Position numbers and translations under genes: made by a program. The notes below the pieces were generated by a model. That model was not told where the DNA came from. It saw only the letters and a list, made by a program, of their open reading frames with translations, and searched no databases. Positions 35,849-44,365 of a stretch of 47,963 bases of DNA are shown piece by piece. Each line of letters starts with the position of its first letter. Position 1 is the first letter of the stretch. The DNA is from an uncultured Bacteroidales bacterium (GTDB lineage: Bacteria; Bacteroidota; Bacteroidia; Bacteroidales; P3), in assembly GCA_944320465.1 (NCBI GenBank), contig CALUHO010000024.1, forward strand, positions 1 to 47,963, given 5' to 3'.

Positions 35849-38800
35849 TCATTCTACCACCAACTTAATCCTGCCTATGCTTCGTGTTCCATCCCAGACT
35901 TCCACCACATATATGCCCGAAGCCAAGAAAGCCACATCCAATTCGCATTGCCGGCCGGCCACCTCCCACGAACAAAGGATACGGCCTTGCATGTCAAACA
36001 GACGGATTTCCGTCATATCGAACGAGGCAGCCACCTGACAGTAATCCGAGGCCGGATTGGGCCAAAGCAGTATCGAAGCTTCCGGACGCGCACCGTTGGC
36101 AACATCTTCTATTTCAAATTCCTCTGTCAAGGAAGCACTCCGCCCGCTCTGGTACTGAGCAAAAAGCTCTACCGTATGCTTGCCTACGGACAACCCCTCT
36201 ACGGAATAGGTCGTGGAAGCGGACACATAGAGCATGTCTCCGTCTATCACCAAGCCGTAAGACAAAGGATTTGCATCGGCCGGAGCATCCCAACGGAACC
36301 AGGTAGCAGCCCCCGGTATCACTTTGAGATTGGACGGCATGGCCAGATTCTCTCTTACCACTTCCTTGCTGAACGCCATCGGCGATGTATAATCCCCTGT
36401 ATAATGCACTTGAACGGCATATTTGTGATCGCTCCCCATTTCATAGGAGGCCCAGGAAGGATCTTCCATCGAGGTAGCGGTCGTCGGACTCTCTGTCAGG
36501 GATTGCCACGATCCCTGATCGGACTCCGACCCAGGCTGCAAATGCCACAGGCTGAAGCTCTCCGCACGTTTAGGCATCATACCCGAAGCCAAGGTTTGCA
36601 CCTTGGAAGCATCCTTGTAATAAATATGCGGACGCAGCATGAACACCATCGGAGGTGCCGCCATATCCCTGACCATGTTCAGCCAAGTACCATCCCTTTG
36701 CACATAATAAGAGAGGCTATCGTCGGCATATTCGCCATCCTCATCGGCCGACAGATAGTTGGTATAGTTTTCCCTATCGGCCGGCCAACGAACCATCACA
36801 TAGTAATCCGCATCCACATTGACCATATAGGGGAACTGTACCTGCACGCTGCCTTCGTCCGGAATGACGAATCCGTCGGATGTGCCTACGCAAGCCCGGT
36901 ATCGGTCGTATATATCCACATAGACCGTATCATCGTCATTTTGCTCATGAAGGCCTCCAAACACCTCGACGGCATCGATATAAAGATTCCGGCTGTTCGC
37001 ATACAAGTTACCCATGCTGATTTCCTGATAGGGCATGACGCTCATCCCGTTCTCATCGCTCCCATCATCCAAAGCGAACCATTCGGAGGTCATTTCCGAG
37101 GGATTTTCCCAACGTAGCATCACCGACTCTCCTTCGCCTTGCAATTCGGCCCGCAAACCGACAGCCGGCAGCAGCAACTCCATCAAAGCCACATCCACCT
37201 GCATATCGCCATTGACTGCAAAGGCCGTATCGAAGGTTTCATACCCCGGATAGGACACAGACAAAGTGTATTCCTTGGTGCCGTACACATCGTAAATCGA
37301 ATAGGAACCATCGCTGATGGAGCTGGCTTCGTAATCCTCGTAACCGTTCAAATGAATCTCCGCATTCCGCAAAGGTTCCCCAAGTGCAGTCTTGACCGTT
37401 CCGGTAAGCCGGTAGCGTGGCAACGGGCGCATAACCAGATCCACCACCTTGATTTCCACATCCGAAATCACCACGTTCGACACCGATGTATCCGTATAGC
37501 CGAATTTTTCAGCTTTGACCGTATATGTATCGGGCAACAGCATCGGGATTTCGTAGAAGCCCTCGGCATTGGAGGTAGCCGACAGAGCGGTTCCGTCCAA
37601 ATAAATTTCAGCATCGGCCAAGGCATTGCCTTCCCAATCGGTCACTTGCCCTTGGAGCTTGCCTGCTGACATGGAATCTATCAGAATTGCCGTATTAGGA
37701 CGCCGTGTCTGCAAGTTTCCGTCATCGGTATCCGGCGTATCGCTCGATGAAGCTGAAAGAGAAAACAACACTCGATTGGCTCCTACTTCCGTATGCCACA
37801 TCTCATCGCCGGACGAATACATCGTAGGCGTTGGAATCTCATCCATCTTCTGGATCATAACTACCAGATTCCCGCCTTTGTAAGAATAAGGCTGCTGCAT
37901 CCGGAAAAGCAGATTCCCTTCTCCTTCAATCGTATCGATATGACCATCGTAAACCAATGTCATGGATTCGGTCGGCAGCCAATCCATTGCGGAGGCGAAC
38001 TCATCCTTGTCGGTTTCGCCCATCCAAATCTTGACAGGCGTAAGTCCATGCGCATTGCTGTAATTATGCTGGTAACGCAAGGCTGTAATAACTCCTACTC
38101 GTCCGATTTCTTCCGATAAATAAATCGTCTGGGAGGTCGAACTCGGATAGAAATAGGACAAAGGCGTATCCCAAGAACGGACATAGCCATCTCCCAAATC
38201 CGCAATCCGGGTCTCTTGCGAAACCGCATAGGATTCCACGGGAAACGAAACCAATTTTTCTTCAAAAACCTCATTGTCGAACACGACACGGGCACGCAAC
38301 TCGTAATTTCCCGTCTGTTCAGGAATCCAATCCAACTTGACAGGAAGAATTTCCTCGGCATACACAGGCTCGGAAACCCGGACGCTGGCCAGAACGCTAT
38401 CCGACCCGCCCAGCAATTCCACGGTATAATCTTTCTGCGTGCTACGTCCGTTGTTCTGGACAAAAACCGTCACTTCATTGGGTTGGTTCACCCACGGAAA
38501 TTCGGGAGCTTCCACATAGAGCGCGGACAAATAAGACTCAACTGGTTCACGAACAGACACATTGTCTATCGAAAGATCCACAACGCCGTTCGATTCCAGC
38601 GACTCTACGTAAAATCCGATCCGGACTTCTCCGCTATAAGCCGACAAATCAATCGTTTCCGTTCTTCCGTAAAAAGGGATATCGCCTAAAACCCATTCAC
38701 TGCCGGTATTGTCATATTCCCGGATTACACCTTCGGCATTCCAAGTTTCCCCGCCGTCTTCCGAAATCACAACCAGGAAACGGTCATCGTCATACACTTT

Positions 38801-40276
38801 ATCCGGAGCGCGTCTCGAAAATTGATGATTCATAGCCAAATCGAATTGCAACACATGTTCCTTGCCTTCACCCAAATCGATAAGCGGACTAATCAGCCAA
38901 TTCTCTGTTTCATAGAAGAATTCGGCACAAGCTGCCGTATTCGTACCCCGCCGGTTGGCAAAAGGGCCTTCAGTCCAAGTCGTGCCTCCGATGCCTTCGT
39001 AATCAAATACCGTATTCCCGCTCTCGGCAATACGGCCACCTTTGCCTTCCCAGCACGGGCTCCCCAGCTGAGCCACTGTATAAGACCCTTCCTGCGTATA
39101 TTCTACATACGAGAATGAATTGGTAAAATCTTCATAGAACGGTGTCTCATACACTTCGCAAAGCGTGGAAAACGAAGCCGGTTCGCTGCACCAGAGCGAA
39201 GTGTCTTCGGGGCAGTCCCCTTGTACGTAAAAGGCAAAAGTCGTTCCCGACGGCAAGTTTTCCAACGTATAAGGGTTTTCCGTAACGCCCTCGATTAAAG
39301 TCCCTTCCCCTAAGCGGAATCCATAAAGGCCGTATTCGATGTTCCAAGAAGCCGCCTCTCCTTTGTCCACCCACGACAATACAGCCGAATGCGCTGTCAC
39401 ATCGGAAACCGCCAATGATTCCGGAGCAGGACAAGCACTCAACGTGGTAAAGGAGATTTTTGTTGACCAGATAGTCTTTTCGTCCCCGTAAACTGCCCGG
39501 ACACAGACTTCGTACTCTGTCCCGGATTCCAAACCGGATATCGTATATGTCGGAATCTCCACCTCTTCCACAGCCGCCGTCTCGGGATCAAAGCCCTTCG
39601 GCCCCCATGCAACCTCATAGCTGTCCGGAGCCCCGTACTCATCCCAATTCACCGTGGCCTGGCTGGATTCGATTGAATTATAAGGGACCTTCAGATTGGA
39701 AGGCAATAGCATGGGCTCGTCTCCTATATGGAAGAAATCCACAAATGTATTGGCTCCGCCATAATTACTGATTGCCTGAAGACGTACGTATGCGGCCTCT
39801 TTCGGCAAACTTTCCTGCCACAATTCGTAGCGGGTTCCGCAAAGGGCTGCAAGAATCGTGTCCCCAAGCATATTCCAATGCTCTCCATCTTCAGACCACT
39901 GAACCAACAGCCAAGGCCATTCTCCATCCATCGCCCATTGGCAACTATTATACCAAAGGAAGGTCACTTTGGGGTCTGCCATATCCGACACGTCGAACTG
40001 CGGCGAAGTCATGGTTCCCCGTACATATACATTATAATTAAAACAGTCGAACATGGCCGTATAGTTCCTCTCGTAAGGATAATACGGGCCGAACGAATAC
40101 CCGGGGTCTTGATACCACGCACCCGAAGATCCGACTTGAGCGGGATTCAACACCCACCCTTCCGGCGGCCATGTTTCAAAACCCTCCTGAACAACAAATT
40201 CCCGTTCCTGCGCATTGGATAGGATCGGCAATAAGCCAAACAAGAACAAACAGAAAACAGACATCATCCTTTTCAT
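35849..40276 (-). CDS. T9SS adhesin with Fn3, CARDB and CarboxypepD_reg domains
   Basis: This is a 1475-residue secreted protein. The signal peptide is residues 1-22 (LSNA before Gln23). Order: an anchor-J domain (FETWPPEGW), two Fn3 domains (about 195-370), a second anchor-J domain (about 375-580), a CARDB-like domain, an unnamed module with SYKGGNLVVMIQ (about 690-870), and two carboxypeptidase-regulatory-like domains (GKLQGQVTDWEGN, YRLTGTVKTALGEP). An Fn3-plus-beta-sandwich unit comes next (LRWENPSEMTSEW), then a final Fn3-like domain and a T9SS domain (ILLWPNPASDYCQV). This order parallels the 2169-residue adhesin, with one tandem unit instead of three. It is the first gene of an operon with 31378-35829. 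The promoter region carries several palindromes. Confidence 0.94.
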   Translation of the reverse strand: MKRMMSVFCLFLFGLLPILSNAQEREFVVQEGFETWPPEGWVLNPAQVGSSGAWYQDPGYSFGPYYPYERNYTAMFDCFNYNVYVRGTMTSPQFDVSDMADPKVTFLWYNSCQWAMDGEWPWLLVQWSEDGEHWNMLGDTILAALCGTRYELWQESLPKEAAYVRLQAISNYGGANTFVDFFHIGDEPMLLPSNLKVPYNSIESSQATVNWDEYGAPDSYEVAWGPKGFDPETAAVEEVEIPTYTISGLESGTEYEVCVRAVYGDEKTIWSTKISFTTLSACPAPESLAVSDVTAHSAVLSWVDKGEAASWNIEYGLYGFRLGEGTLIEGVTENPYTLENLPSGTTFAFYVQGDCPEDTSLWCSEPASFSTLCEVYETPFYEDFTNSFSYVEYTQEGSYTVAQLGSPCWEGKGGRIAESGNTVFDYEGIGGTTWTEGPFANRRGTNTAACAEFFYETENWLISPLIDLGEGKEHVLQFDLAMNHQFSRRAPDKVYDDDRFLVVISEDGGETWNAEGVIREYDNTGSEWVLGDIPFYGRTETIDLSAYSGEVRIGFYVESLESNGVVDLSIDNVSVREPVESYLSALYVEAPEFPWVNQPNEVTVFVQNNGRSTQKDYTVELLGGSDSVLASVRVSEPVYAEEILPVKLDWIPEQTGNYELRARVVFDNEVFEEKLVSFPVESYAVSQETRIADLGDGYVRSWDTPLSYFYPSSTSQTIYLSEEIGRVGVITALRYQHNYSNAHGLTPVKIWMGETDKDEFASAMDWLPTESMTLVYDGHIDTIEGEGNLLFRMQQPYSYKGGNLVVMIQKMDEIPTPTMYSSGDEMWHTEVGANRVLFSLSASSSDTPDTDDGNLQTRRPNTAILIDSMSAGKLQGQVTDWEGNALADAEIYLDGTALSATSNAEGFYEIPMLLPDTYTVKAEKFGYTDTSVSNVVISDVEIKVVDLVMRPLPRYRLTGTVKTALGEPLRNAEIHLNGYEDYEASSISDGSYSIYDVYGTKEYTLSVSYPGYETFDTAFAVNGDMQVDVALMELLLPAVGLRAELQGEGESVMLRWENPSEMTSEWFALDDGSDENGMSVMPYQEISMGNLYANSRNLYIDAVEVFGGLHEQNDDDTVYVDIYDRYRACVGTSDGFVIPDEGSVQVQFPYMVNVDADYYVMVRWPADRENYTNYLSADEDGEYADDSLSYYVQRDGTWLNMVRDMAAPPMVFMLRPHIYYKDASKVQTLASGMMPKRAESFSLWHLQPGSESDQGSWQSLTESPTTATSMEDPSWASYEMGSDHKYAVQVHYTGDYTSPMAFSKEVVRENLAMPSNLKVIPGAATWFRWDAPADANPLSYGLVIDGDMLYVSASTTYSVEGLSVGKHTVELFAQYQSGRSASLTEEFEIEDVANGARPEASILLWPNPASDYCQVAASFDMTEIRLFDMQGRILCSWEVAGRQCELDVAFLASGIYVVEVWDGTRSIGRIKLVVE

Positions 40277-40319
40277 AACCGTAAGTTTTTAGTTAATACT
40301 CCATGGAAAAACTTTCTGT

Positions 40320-40362
40320 TTGCTATATTAGCAATAAGCATCCAGCCCTATAGGAATCCTAT
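40320..40362. promoter_or_regulatory. Two palindromes before the adhesin operon
   Basis: TTGCTA-TAT-TAGCAA (40320-40334) and ATAGGA-A-TCCTAT (40350-40362) are perfect inverted repeats whose centres are about 29 bp apart, roughly three helical turns. They lie 44-86 bp upstream of the adhesin ATG and are candidate operators. Neither is followed by a T-tract that would suggest a terminator. Confidence 0.5.
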
Positions 40363-40370
40363 GGTAACAG

Positions 40371-40412
40371 AAAGGATACATTTACAAAAACTACGTTTAC
40401 AAAAAGGATACA
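40371..40412. repeat. Interleaved direct repeats in the adhesin promoter region
   Basis: AAAGGATACA occurs at 40371-40380 and 40403-40412. TTTACAAAAA occurs at 40381-40390 and 40396-40405 (15-bp period). Together they form a repeat mosaic over 42 bp that also contains the best minus-strand -7-like sequence. It could be an activator site or the relic of a promoter duplication. Confidence 0.5.
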
Positions 40413-40529
40413 AACAATTATTTATATCTATAAAACAAATAATTAAACAAAACCAACACAGATACCTTATTACGTTTTCTTGACCTACAAAAAAAAAGAA
40501 AAAAAAGAATTACCGCCTCAGAAAAACAT

Positions 40530-42350
40530 CTAATAACGGGACAAGAATTCGGACAAAGACTCCGACTTTTGCGTCAATCCAAGCTTCCTCCTCAAACGGA
40601 CTCTGGCGATTCGGACAGAGTTAGGGTCTTGATTCATAATCATCGCAATCTCTTTGGTACTAAGATTCAATTTTATGAATGCGCAAAGCCTCTTTTCCGA
40701 ATGCGTCAGACGAGGGTAATCCTGCTGCAAACGCTCAAAGAAACGCTGATGCATCTGGGAAAACGAGGCTTCGAACTCTGCCAGCATATTGGAATTGAGG
40801 GAACGCCTCATTTTCCATATCAAAGGAGACAAAGCCTGCCGCTCCTTATCAGGCATCTTGTCTCCATGGCTGACAAGCTCCTTGATCGTATCCTTCAAAA
40901 CCTCGTCTTTGGCCATACGGAGCATCACTTCGTTCACCAATTCCTTCTTTTTCAACTCCAATTCATCTTTCAAGGCCTGTTCTTCCAACTGGCGGTTCTT
41001 CAACTCCACTTTTTTCTTCTTATAGTAAAACAGGACCACAATAATGCCAAAGGAAAGGACCAAGAAGCAAATCGTGAAACCATATGTGTACCTGTTCATT
41101 TGGTTCCGCATCTCCAACTCCCGGTTCTTGTATTCGAAATCTATGCGTTGACGAGCCAATTCAAATTCAGACTGAAGCAATTGCCGCCGAGTCTGCCGTT
41201 CATTTTCCTCCATGTTGGCCTGCCGTACCAGTTCCAAGTATTGTTTCAACGAAACGTAAGCCTCTTCCATATTGCCGGCACAATCGTTCAATGTGCTTTT
41301 CATCCCGATAGCCTCCATCTGGATCAAGCGGTTCTTAAAATCCTCCGCCGTGCGCATGGCTGAATCAATCAAGGCTAACGCCCCCTCATAATCGGATTGC
41401 TTTTCCAGAACAGCCGCCTTTTCCATCCATATCCGCGCCCTGAGATCCATCTCGCCAAAACGCCTGCTCGCTTCCAATCCTTTATCCAGACACCGCATGG
41501 CCGAAACCAAGTCCCCTTCAAGATTATAAGCCTTTCCCAACAGATAATAGGTATTGGATAATTCATAATTGCCTTCGGAAACATTCGAGATTTTCAATGC
41601 CGAATCCAAAAGTACCACCGCCGAATCGACCTGCCCCAGACCGATATAACAAGAAGCCATGTTAGCCAAAGTAAGCGGATAGACATCCGAGGGAAGGATA
41701 TGCATCCGTTCCAGATTCTGCCTGAACAAGGGCAATGCCGCCGTATTCTCTCCCAATGTCTTATAAATCAAAGCCGTATTATTCAATACGTAGGCATCAA
41801 ACATCGAATCTCCCACTGCATTATTCAGATTCCGTGCCGTTTCATTGGCCTCCAATGCTTTCTGCAAATCTCCCAATGAATACCAATACGAGCCCATTGC
41901 AAAATAAACCTTGATTTCAACCTTCTCCAATTCAGCTCGTTCCGAACCGTCCTTTCCCGACGTGCAGCAACCTAAAGCCTGGGCATAATACAACAACGAT
42001 TGCTCCCAATCGTCTGTCATCATGAAATAAATCCCAGCCAAATAATAAGAGTATGCTTTCTGATACAACGAGGCTCCTGAATTCACAGCAGGCAGCAAGG
42101 ATTCCGTAAGCAAATCACCATAATCGTAACCATCCCTGTTCCGTTGCAAATATTCTATGGCAGAAATCAAATTATCCACATAATCGTCCTTTGCCGCATT
42201 TCCCAAAACCGCATACATGGAATCCGGCAACACCTGATCAAGCCGAAGTTCATCTCGGCCGGATTCCGACGCATGAAGGGGAAACGACAACAGCGAGAAA
42301 AAGGAAAAGAGAAAGAATCCTGCTAATCTTCGGTAATTTGCGTCCTTCAT
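40530..42350 (-). CDS. Membrane-bound TPR sensor with C-terminal LuxR-like HTH (regulator 3)
   Basis: This 606-residue protein is called from ATG 42350 (MKDANYRRLAGFFLFSFFSL, a signal-peptide-like N-terminus ending LHASES). The longer frame from 42410 adds a polar, non-export leader. TPR repeats span about 60-390 (for example ANMASCYIGLGQVDSAVVLL and TYYLLGKAYNLEGDLVSAM). One transmembrane helix is at about 420-441 (TICFLVLSFGIIVVLFYY), followed by KKKK and a coiled coil. The HTH is at about 545-590 (KRLCAFIKLNLSTKEIAMIM, VRIARVRLRRKL). Unlike regulators 1 and 2 it lies upstream of its neighbouring adhesin operon on the same strand, separated by 253 bp, and 91 bp downstream of tgt. Control of the downstream operon is inference. 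Confidence 0.9.
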   Translation of the reverse strand: MKDANYRRLAGFFLFSFFSLLSFPLHASESGRDELRLDQVLPDSMYAVLGNAAKDDYVDNLISAIEYLQRNRDGYDYGDLLTESLLPAVNSGASLYQKAYSYYLAGIYFMMTDDWEQSLLYYAQALGCCTSGKDGSERAELEKVEIKVYFAMGSYWYSLGDLQKALEANETARNLNNAVGDSMFDAYVLNNTALIYKTLGENTAALPLFRQNLERMHILPSDVYPLTLANMASCYIGLGQVDSAVVLLDSALKISNVSEGNYELSNTYYLLGKAYNLEGDLVSAMRCLDKGLEASRRFGEMDLRARIWMEKAAVLEKQSDYEGALALIDSAMRTAEDFKNRLIQMEAIGMKSTLNDCAGNMEEAYVSLKQYLELVRQANMEENERQTRRQLLQSEFELARQRIDFEYKNRELEMRNQMNRYTYGFTICFLVLSFGIIVVLFYYKKKKVELKNRQLEEQALKDELELKKKELVNEVMLRMAKDEVLKDTIKELVSHGDKMPDKERQALSPLIWKMRRSLNSNMLAEFEASFSQMHQRFFERLQQDYPRLTHSEKRLCAFIKLNLSTKEIAMIMNQDPNSVRIARVRLRRKLGLTQKSESLSEFLSRY

Positions 42351-42441
42351 AATCCACATTAGCCTATTTCCCATCCGGCCTTGCACAACCCTCGTTTTGC
42401 CACCGCACATTCCGTGTTCAGCCCGACAGCCTCTTTCCGCA

Positions 42442-43578
42442 TTACAACCGTTGCATCACTTTCCCTACCATCGAGGTTTTCCAGACTGAAAAATCCCCTT
42501 GCAGTATATGCTTGCGAGCTTCGCCCACCAGCCACAGATAAAAGGCCAGATTATGCAGGCTGGCCACCATGGCCGCCAAGTATTCCTGGGAATGGAACAG
42601 ATGCCGCAGGTACGCCTTGGTATAAAGCTTGTCCACATAACTGGCCCCGTCTTCTTCAATCGGGGAAAAATCCTCCGCCCATTTCTTGTTCTTCATGTTC
42701 ATGATACCGTTCTTGGTGAACAGCATCGCGTTGCGCCCGTTGCGGGTCGGCATCACGCAGTCGAACATGTCCACGCCTTGGGAAATCCCCTCCAGGATGT
42801 TCTCCGGAGTGCCTACTCCCATCAGGTAACGAGGCTTGTCCTTGGGCAAAATATCGCAGACCAGTTCAGTCAGCTCGTACATGTCCTCCTTGGGTTCGCC
42901 CACCGAAAGCCCACCGATGGCGCAGCCCCCGGCCACTTCCACCGAAGCTACTTTTTCAGCCGAAATCCGCCTCAAATCACGATAGGTGCTACCTTGGACA
43001 ATCGGGAACAAAGCCTGCTCGTAACCATAGACCGGTTCGGTCTCCACAAAACGCTTCACGCAACGATCCAGCCAAGCATGGGTCATTTCCATCGAAGCCT
43101 TGGCATACTTGTACTCGCACGGATACGGGGTGCATTCGTCAAAAGCCATCATGATATCCGCCCCGATCACCCGCTCTATATCCATCACTTTCTCCGGAGT
43201 GAACAGATGCTTTGACCCGTCTATATGCGAACGGAACTCCACTCCGTGTTCGGCATGGATTTTCCGGGTTCCCGACAAGGAATAGACTTGGAATCCCCCG
43301 CTATCGGTCAGCATCGGCCGGTTCCAGGCGTTGAACTTCTGGATGCCGCCCGCCGCCTTGATCACATCCAGCCCCGGCCTGAGATACAAATGATAGGTAT
43401 TTCCCAAGATAATCTGTGCCTTCACATCCTGAACCAAATCCGTCACCTGCACAGCCTTGACCGACCCCACCGTGCCTACCGGCATGAAAATAGGGGTCTG
43501 GATTTCACCATGCGATGTCCTTATCAAACCGGCCCGAGCCTTGCTACCGGAATCCTGTGCCTGAAGGCTAAATTGCAT
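42442..43578 (-). CDS. tgt: Queuine/preQ1 tRNA-guanine transglycosylase
   Basis: This 378-residue enzyme exchanges the wobble guanine of GUN-anticodon tRNAs for a queuosine precursor. Visible landmarks are TDSGGFQVYSL with Asp92 (general acid/base position), MAFDEC (substrate pocket), GGCAIGGLSVGE, and MFDCVMPTRNGRNA with the nucleophile Asp273. In the C-terminal zinc region the usual CxCxxC before the AYLxHL motif is replaced: residues 311, 313 and 316 are Gly, Ser and Asp. The following histidine (SLHNLAFY, His342) is kept. Length and the rest of the fold are normal, so an active enzyme without the standard zinc site is likely, as I recall for other Bacteroidetes. It is divergent from the ECF sigma operon. 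Confidence 0.96.
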   Translation of the reverse strand: MQFSLQAQDSGSKARAGLIRTSHGEIQTPIFMPVGTVGSVKAVQVTDLVQDVKAQIILGNTYHLYLRPGLDVIKAAGGIQKFNAWNRPMLTDSGGFQVYSLSGTRKIHAEHGVEFRSHIDGSKHLFTPEKVMDIERVIGADIMMAFDECTPYPCEYKYAKASMEMTHAWLDRCVKRFVETEPVYGYEQALFPIVQGSTYRDLRRISAEKVASVEVAGGCAIGGLSVGEPKEDMYELTELVCDILPKDKPRYLMGVGTPENILEGISQGVDMFDCVMPTRNGRNAMLFTKNGIMNMKNKKWAEDFSPIEEDGASYVDKLYTKAYLRHLFHSQEYLAAMVASLHNLAFYLWLVGEARKHILQGDFSVWKTSMVGKVMQRL

Positions 43579-43713
43579 CTTACAAAGTCTTTATAAAAAA
43601 CAACATATTGAATACAAGGTCTAAATCTTTCAATAGCAAAGCCTGCACGTCCCCTTGTCAATGCGCGAAGATAGCACAAAACCGCCGAATCCCAGCATCA
43701 GCCGCTAACCGAC

Positions 43714-43746
43714 TTTCCCATATATGGATTTTTATATGTACTTTTG
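43714..43746 (+). promoter_or_regulatory. Promoter of the sigma factor operon
   Basis: The -7 element TACTTTTG (43739-43746) matches TAnnTTTG, with TTTC (43714-43717) 21 bp upstream. It lies 31 bp before the ATG at 43778 and downstream of the more distal ATG at 43724, so it decides the start. Confidence 0.72.
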
Positions 43747-43777
43747 CTCTGTCCCCTACAAACAAGGGCCAAGGGCG

Positions 43778-44365
43778 ATGACAGACAGAGAAGAGGATCT
43801 GCAATTGGTACAACAGATACTGGAGAAGAATAGCCAGAATGCATGCACCCGCTTAGTCAACAAATATCGGGCTTCCCTTTTCCAGTTCATGGCCGATAAA
43901 ATCCGGAGCGGAACGGAAACGGAAGACCTGATGCAAGAAGTCTTTGCCAAAGTATTCCGCAATCTGGCTTCGTTCAATCCCCGTTACGCCTTCAGCACTT
44001 GGTTGTACAACATTGCGAACCATAGTTGCATTGATTACCTCCGCAAGAAAGGCAGAATTACCGGAATCGAAATGCAAACGTGGCCGGAGACCTTTCCACA
44101 GGAAAACATCCCTCATGAGGACAGGATGGAACCAGAACCGTACAGCCACCCTATAGAGGATGTACGGCCCAATGCCAAGGACATGTCGCAATGCTTGCCG
44201 GAAAAATACCGCCAAGTCTTTGAGTTAAGATATGTGGAAAGGCTCAAGTACCGGCAGATTGCCGAAACGACCGGACTGCCGATGGGGACCGTCAAGACGC
44301 ATTTGTTCAGAGCCAAGGCTTTTCTGAACGCTAACGCACAAAAAGCAGACACAAAAGATGCATAA
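43778..44365 (+). CDS. ECF-type RNA polymerase sigma-70 factor
   Basis: This 195-residue protein starts at MTDREEDLQLVQQ. An in-frame ATG at 43724 precedes the promoter and is rejected. Region 2 (about 22-90) has TEDLMQEVFAKVFRNL and FSTWLYNIANHSCIDYLRKK. Region 4 (about 138-185) has LPEKYRQVFELRYVERLKYRQIAE and the helix GTVKTHLFRAKAFL. An acidic, proline-rich linker joins them. There is no anti-sigma gene or FecR/TonB pair next to it. Its stop overlaps the start of the LptF/G-type gene by 8 nt, so translation is coupled. It may be a housekeeping-type ECF such as those linked to envelope genes in Bacteroidetes; its regulon is unknown. Confidence 0.93.
   Translation: MTDREEDLQLVQQILEKNSQNACTRLVNKYRASLFQFMADKIRSGTETEDLMQEVFAKVFRNLASFNPRYAFSTWLYNIANHSCIDYLRKKGRITGIEMQTWPETFPQENIPHEDRMEPEPYSHPIEDVRPNAKDMSQCLPEKYRQVFELRYVERLKYRQIAETTGLPMGTVKTHLFRAKAFLNANAQKADTKDA

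Larger units (their letters stand above)
40277..40529. other. AT-rich upstream region of the adhesin operon (253 bp)
   Basis: This region lies between regulator 3 (stop at 40530, followed by long T-tracts on the minus strand: runs of 8 and 9) and the adhesin start. The T-tracts have no GC hairpin before them. No strict TAnnTTTG is found on the minus strand. The best -7-like sequence is TATCCTTTTTG (40410-40400), inside a repeat. The region holds two palindromes and two direct repeats, listed separately, and no gene. Confidence 0.5.

Noticed and set aside
40491..40508. Phase-variable homopolymer after regulator 3
   Set aside because: The A9 and A8 runs lie after the stop codon at 40530 and far from a promoter, so slippage would not change the protein. 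They fit a transcript 3' end.
43724..43777. Upstream ATG for the sigma factor
   Set aside because: It precedes the likely -7 element (43739-43746), so it would not be on the transcript.
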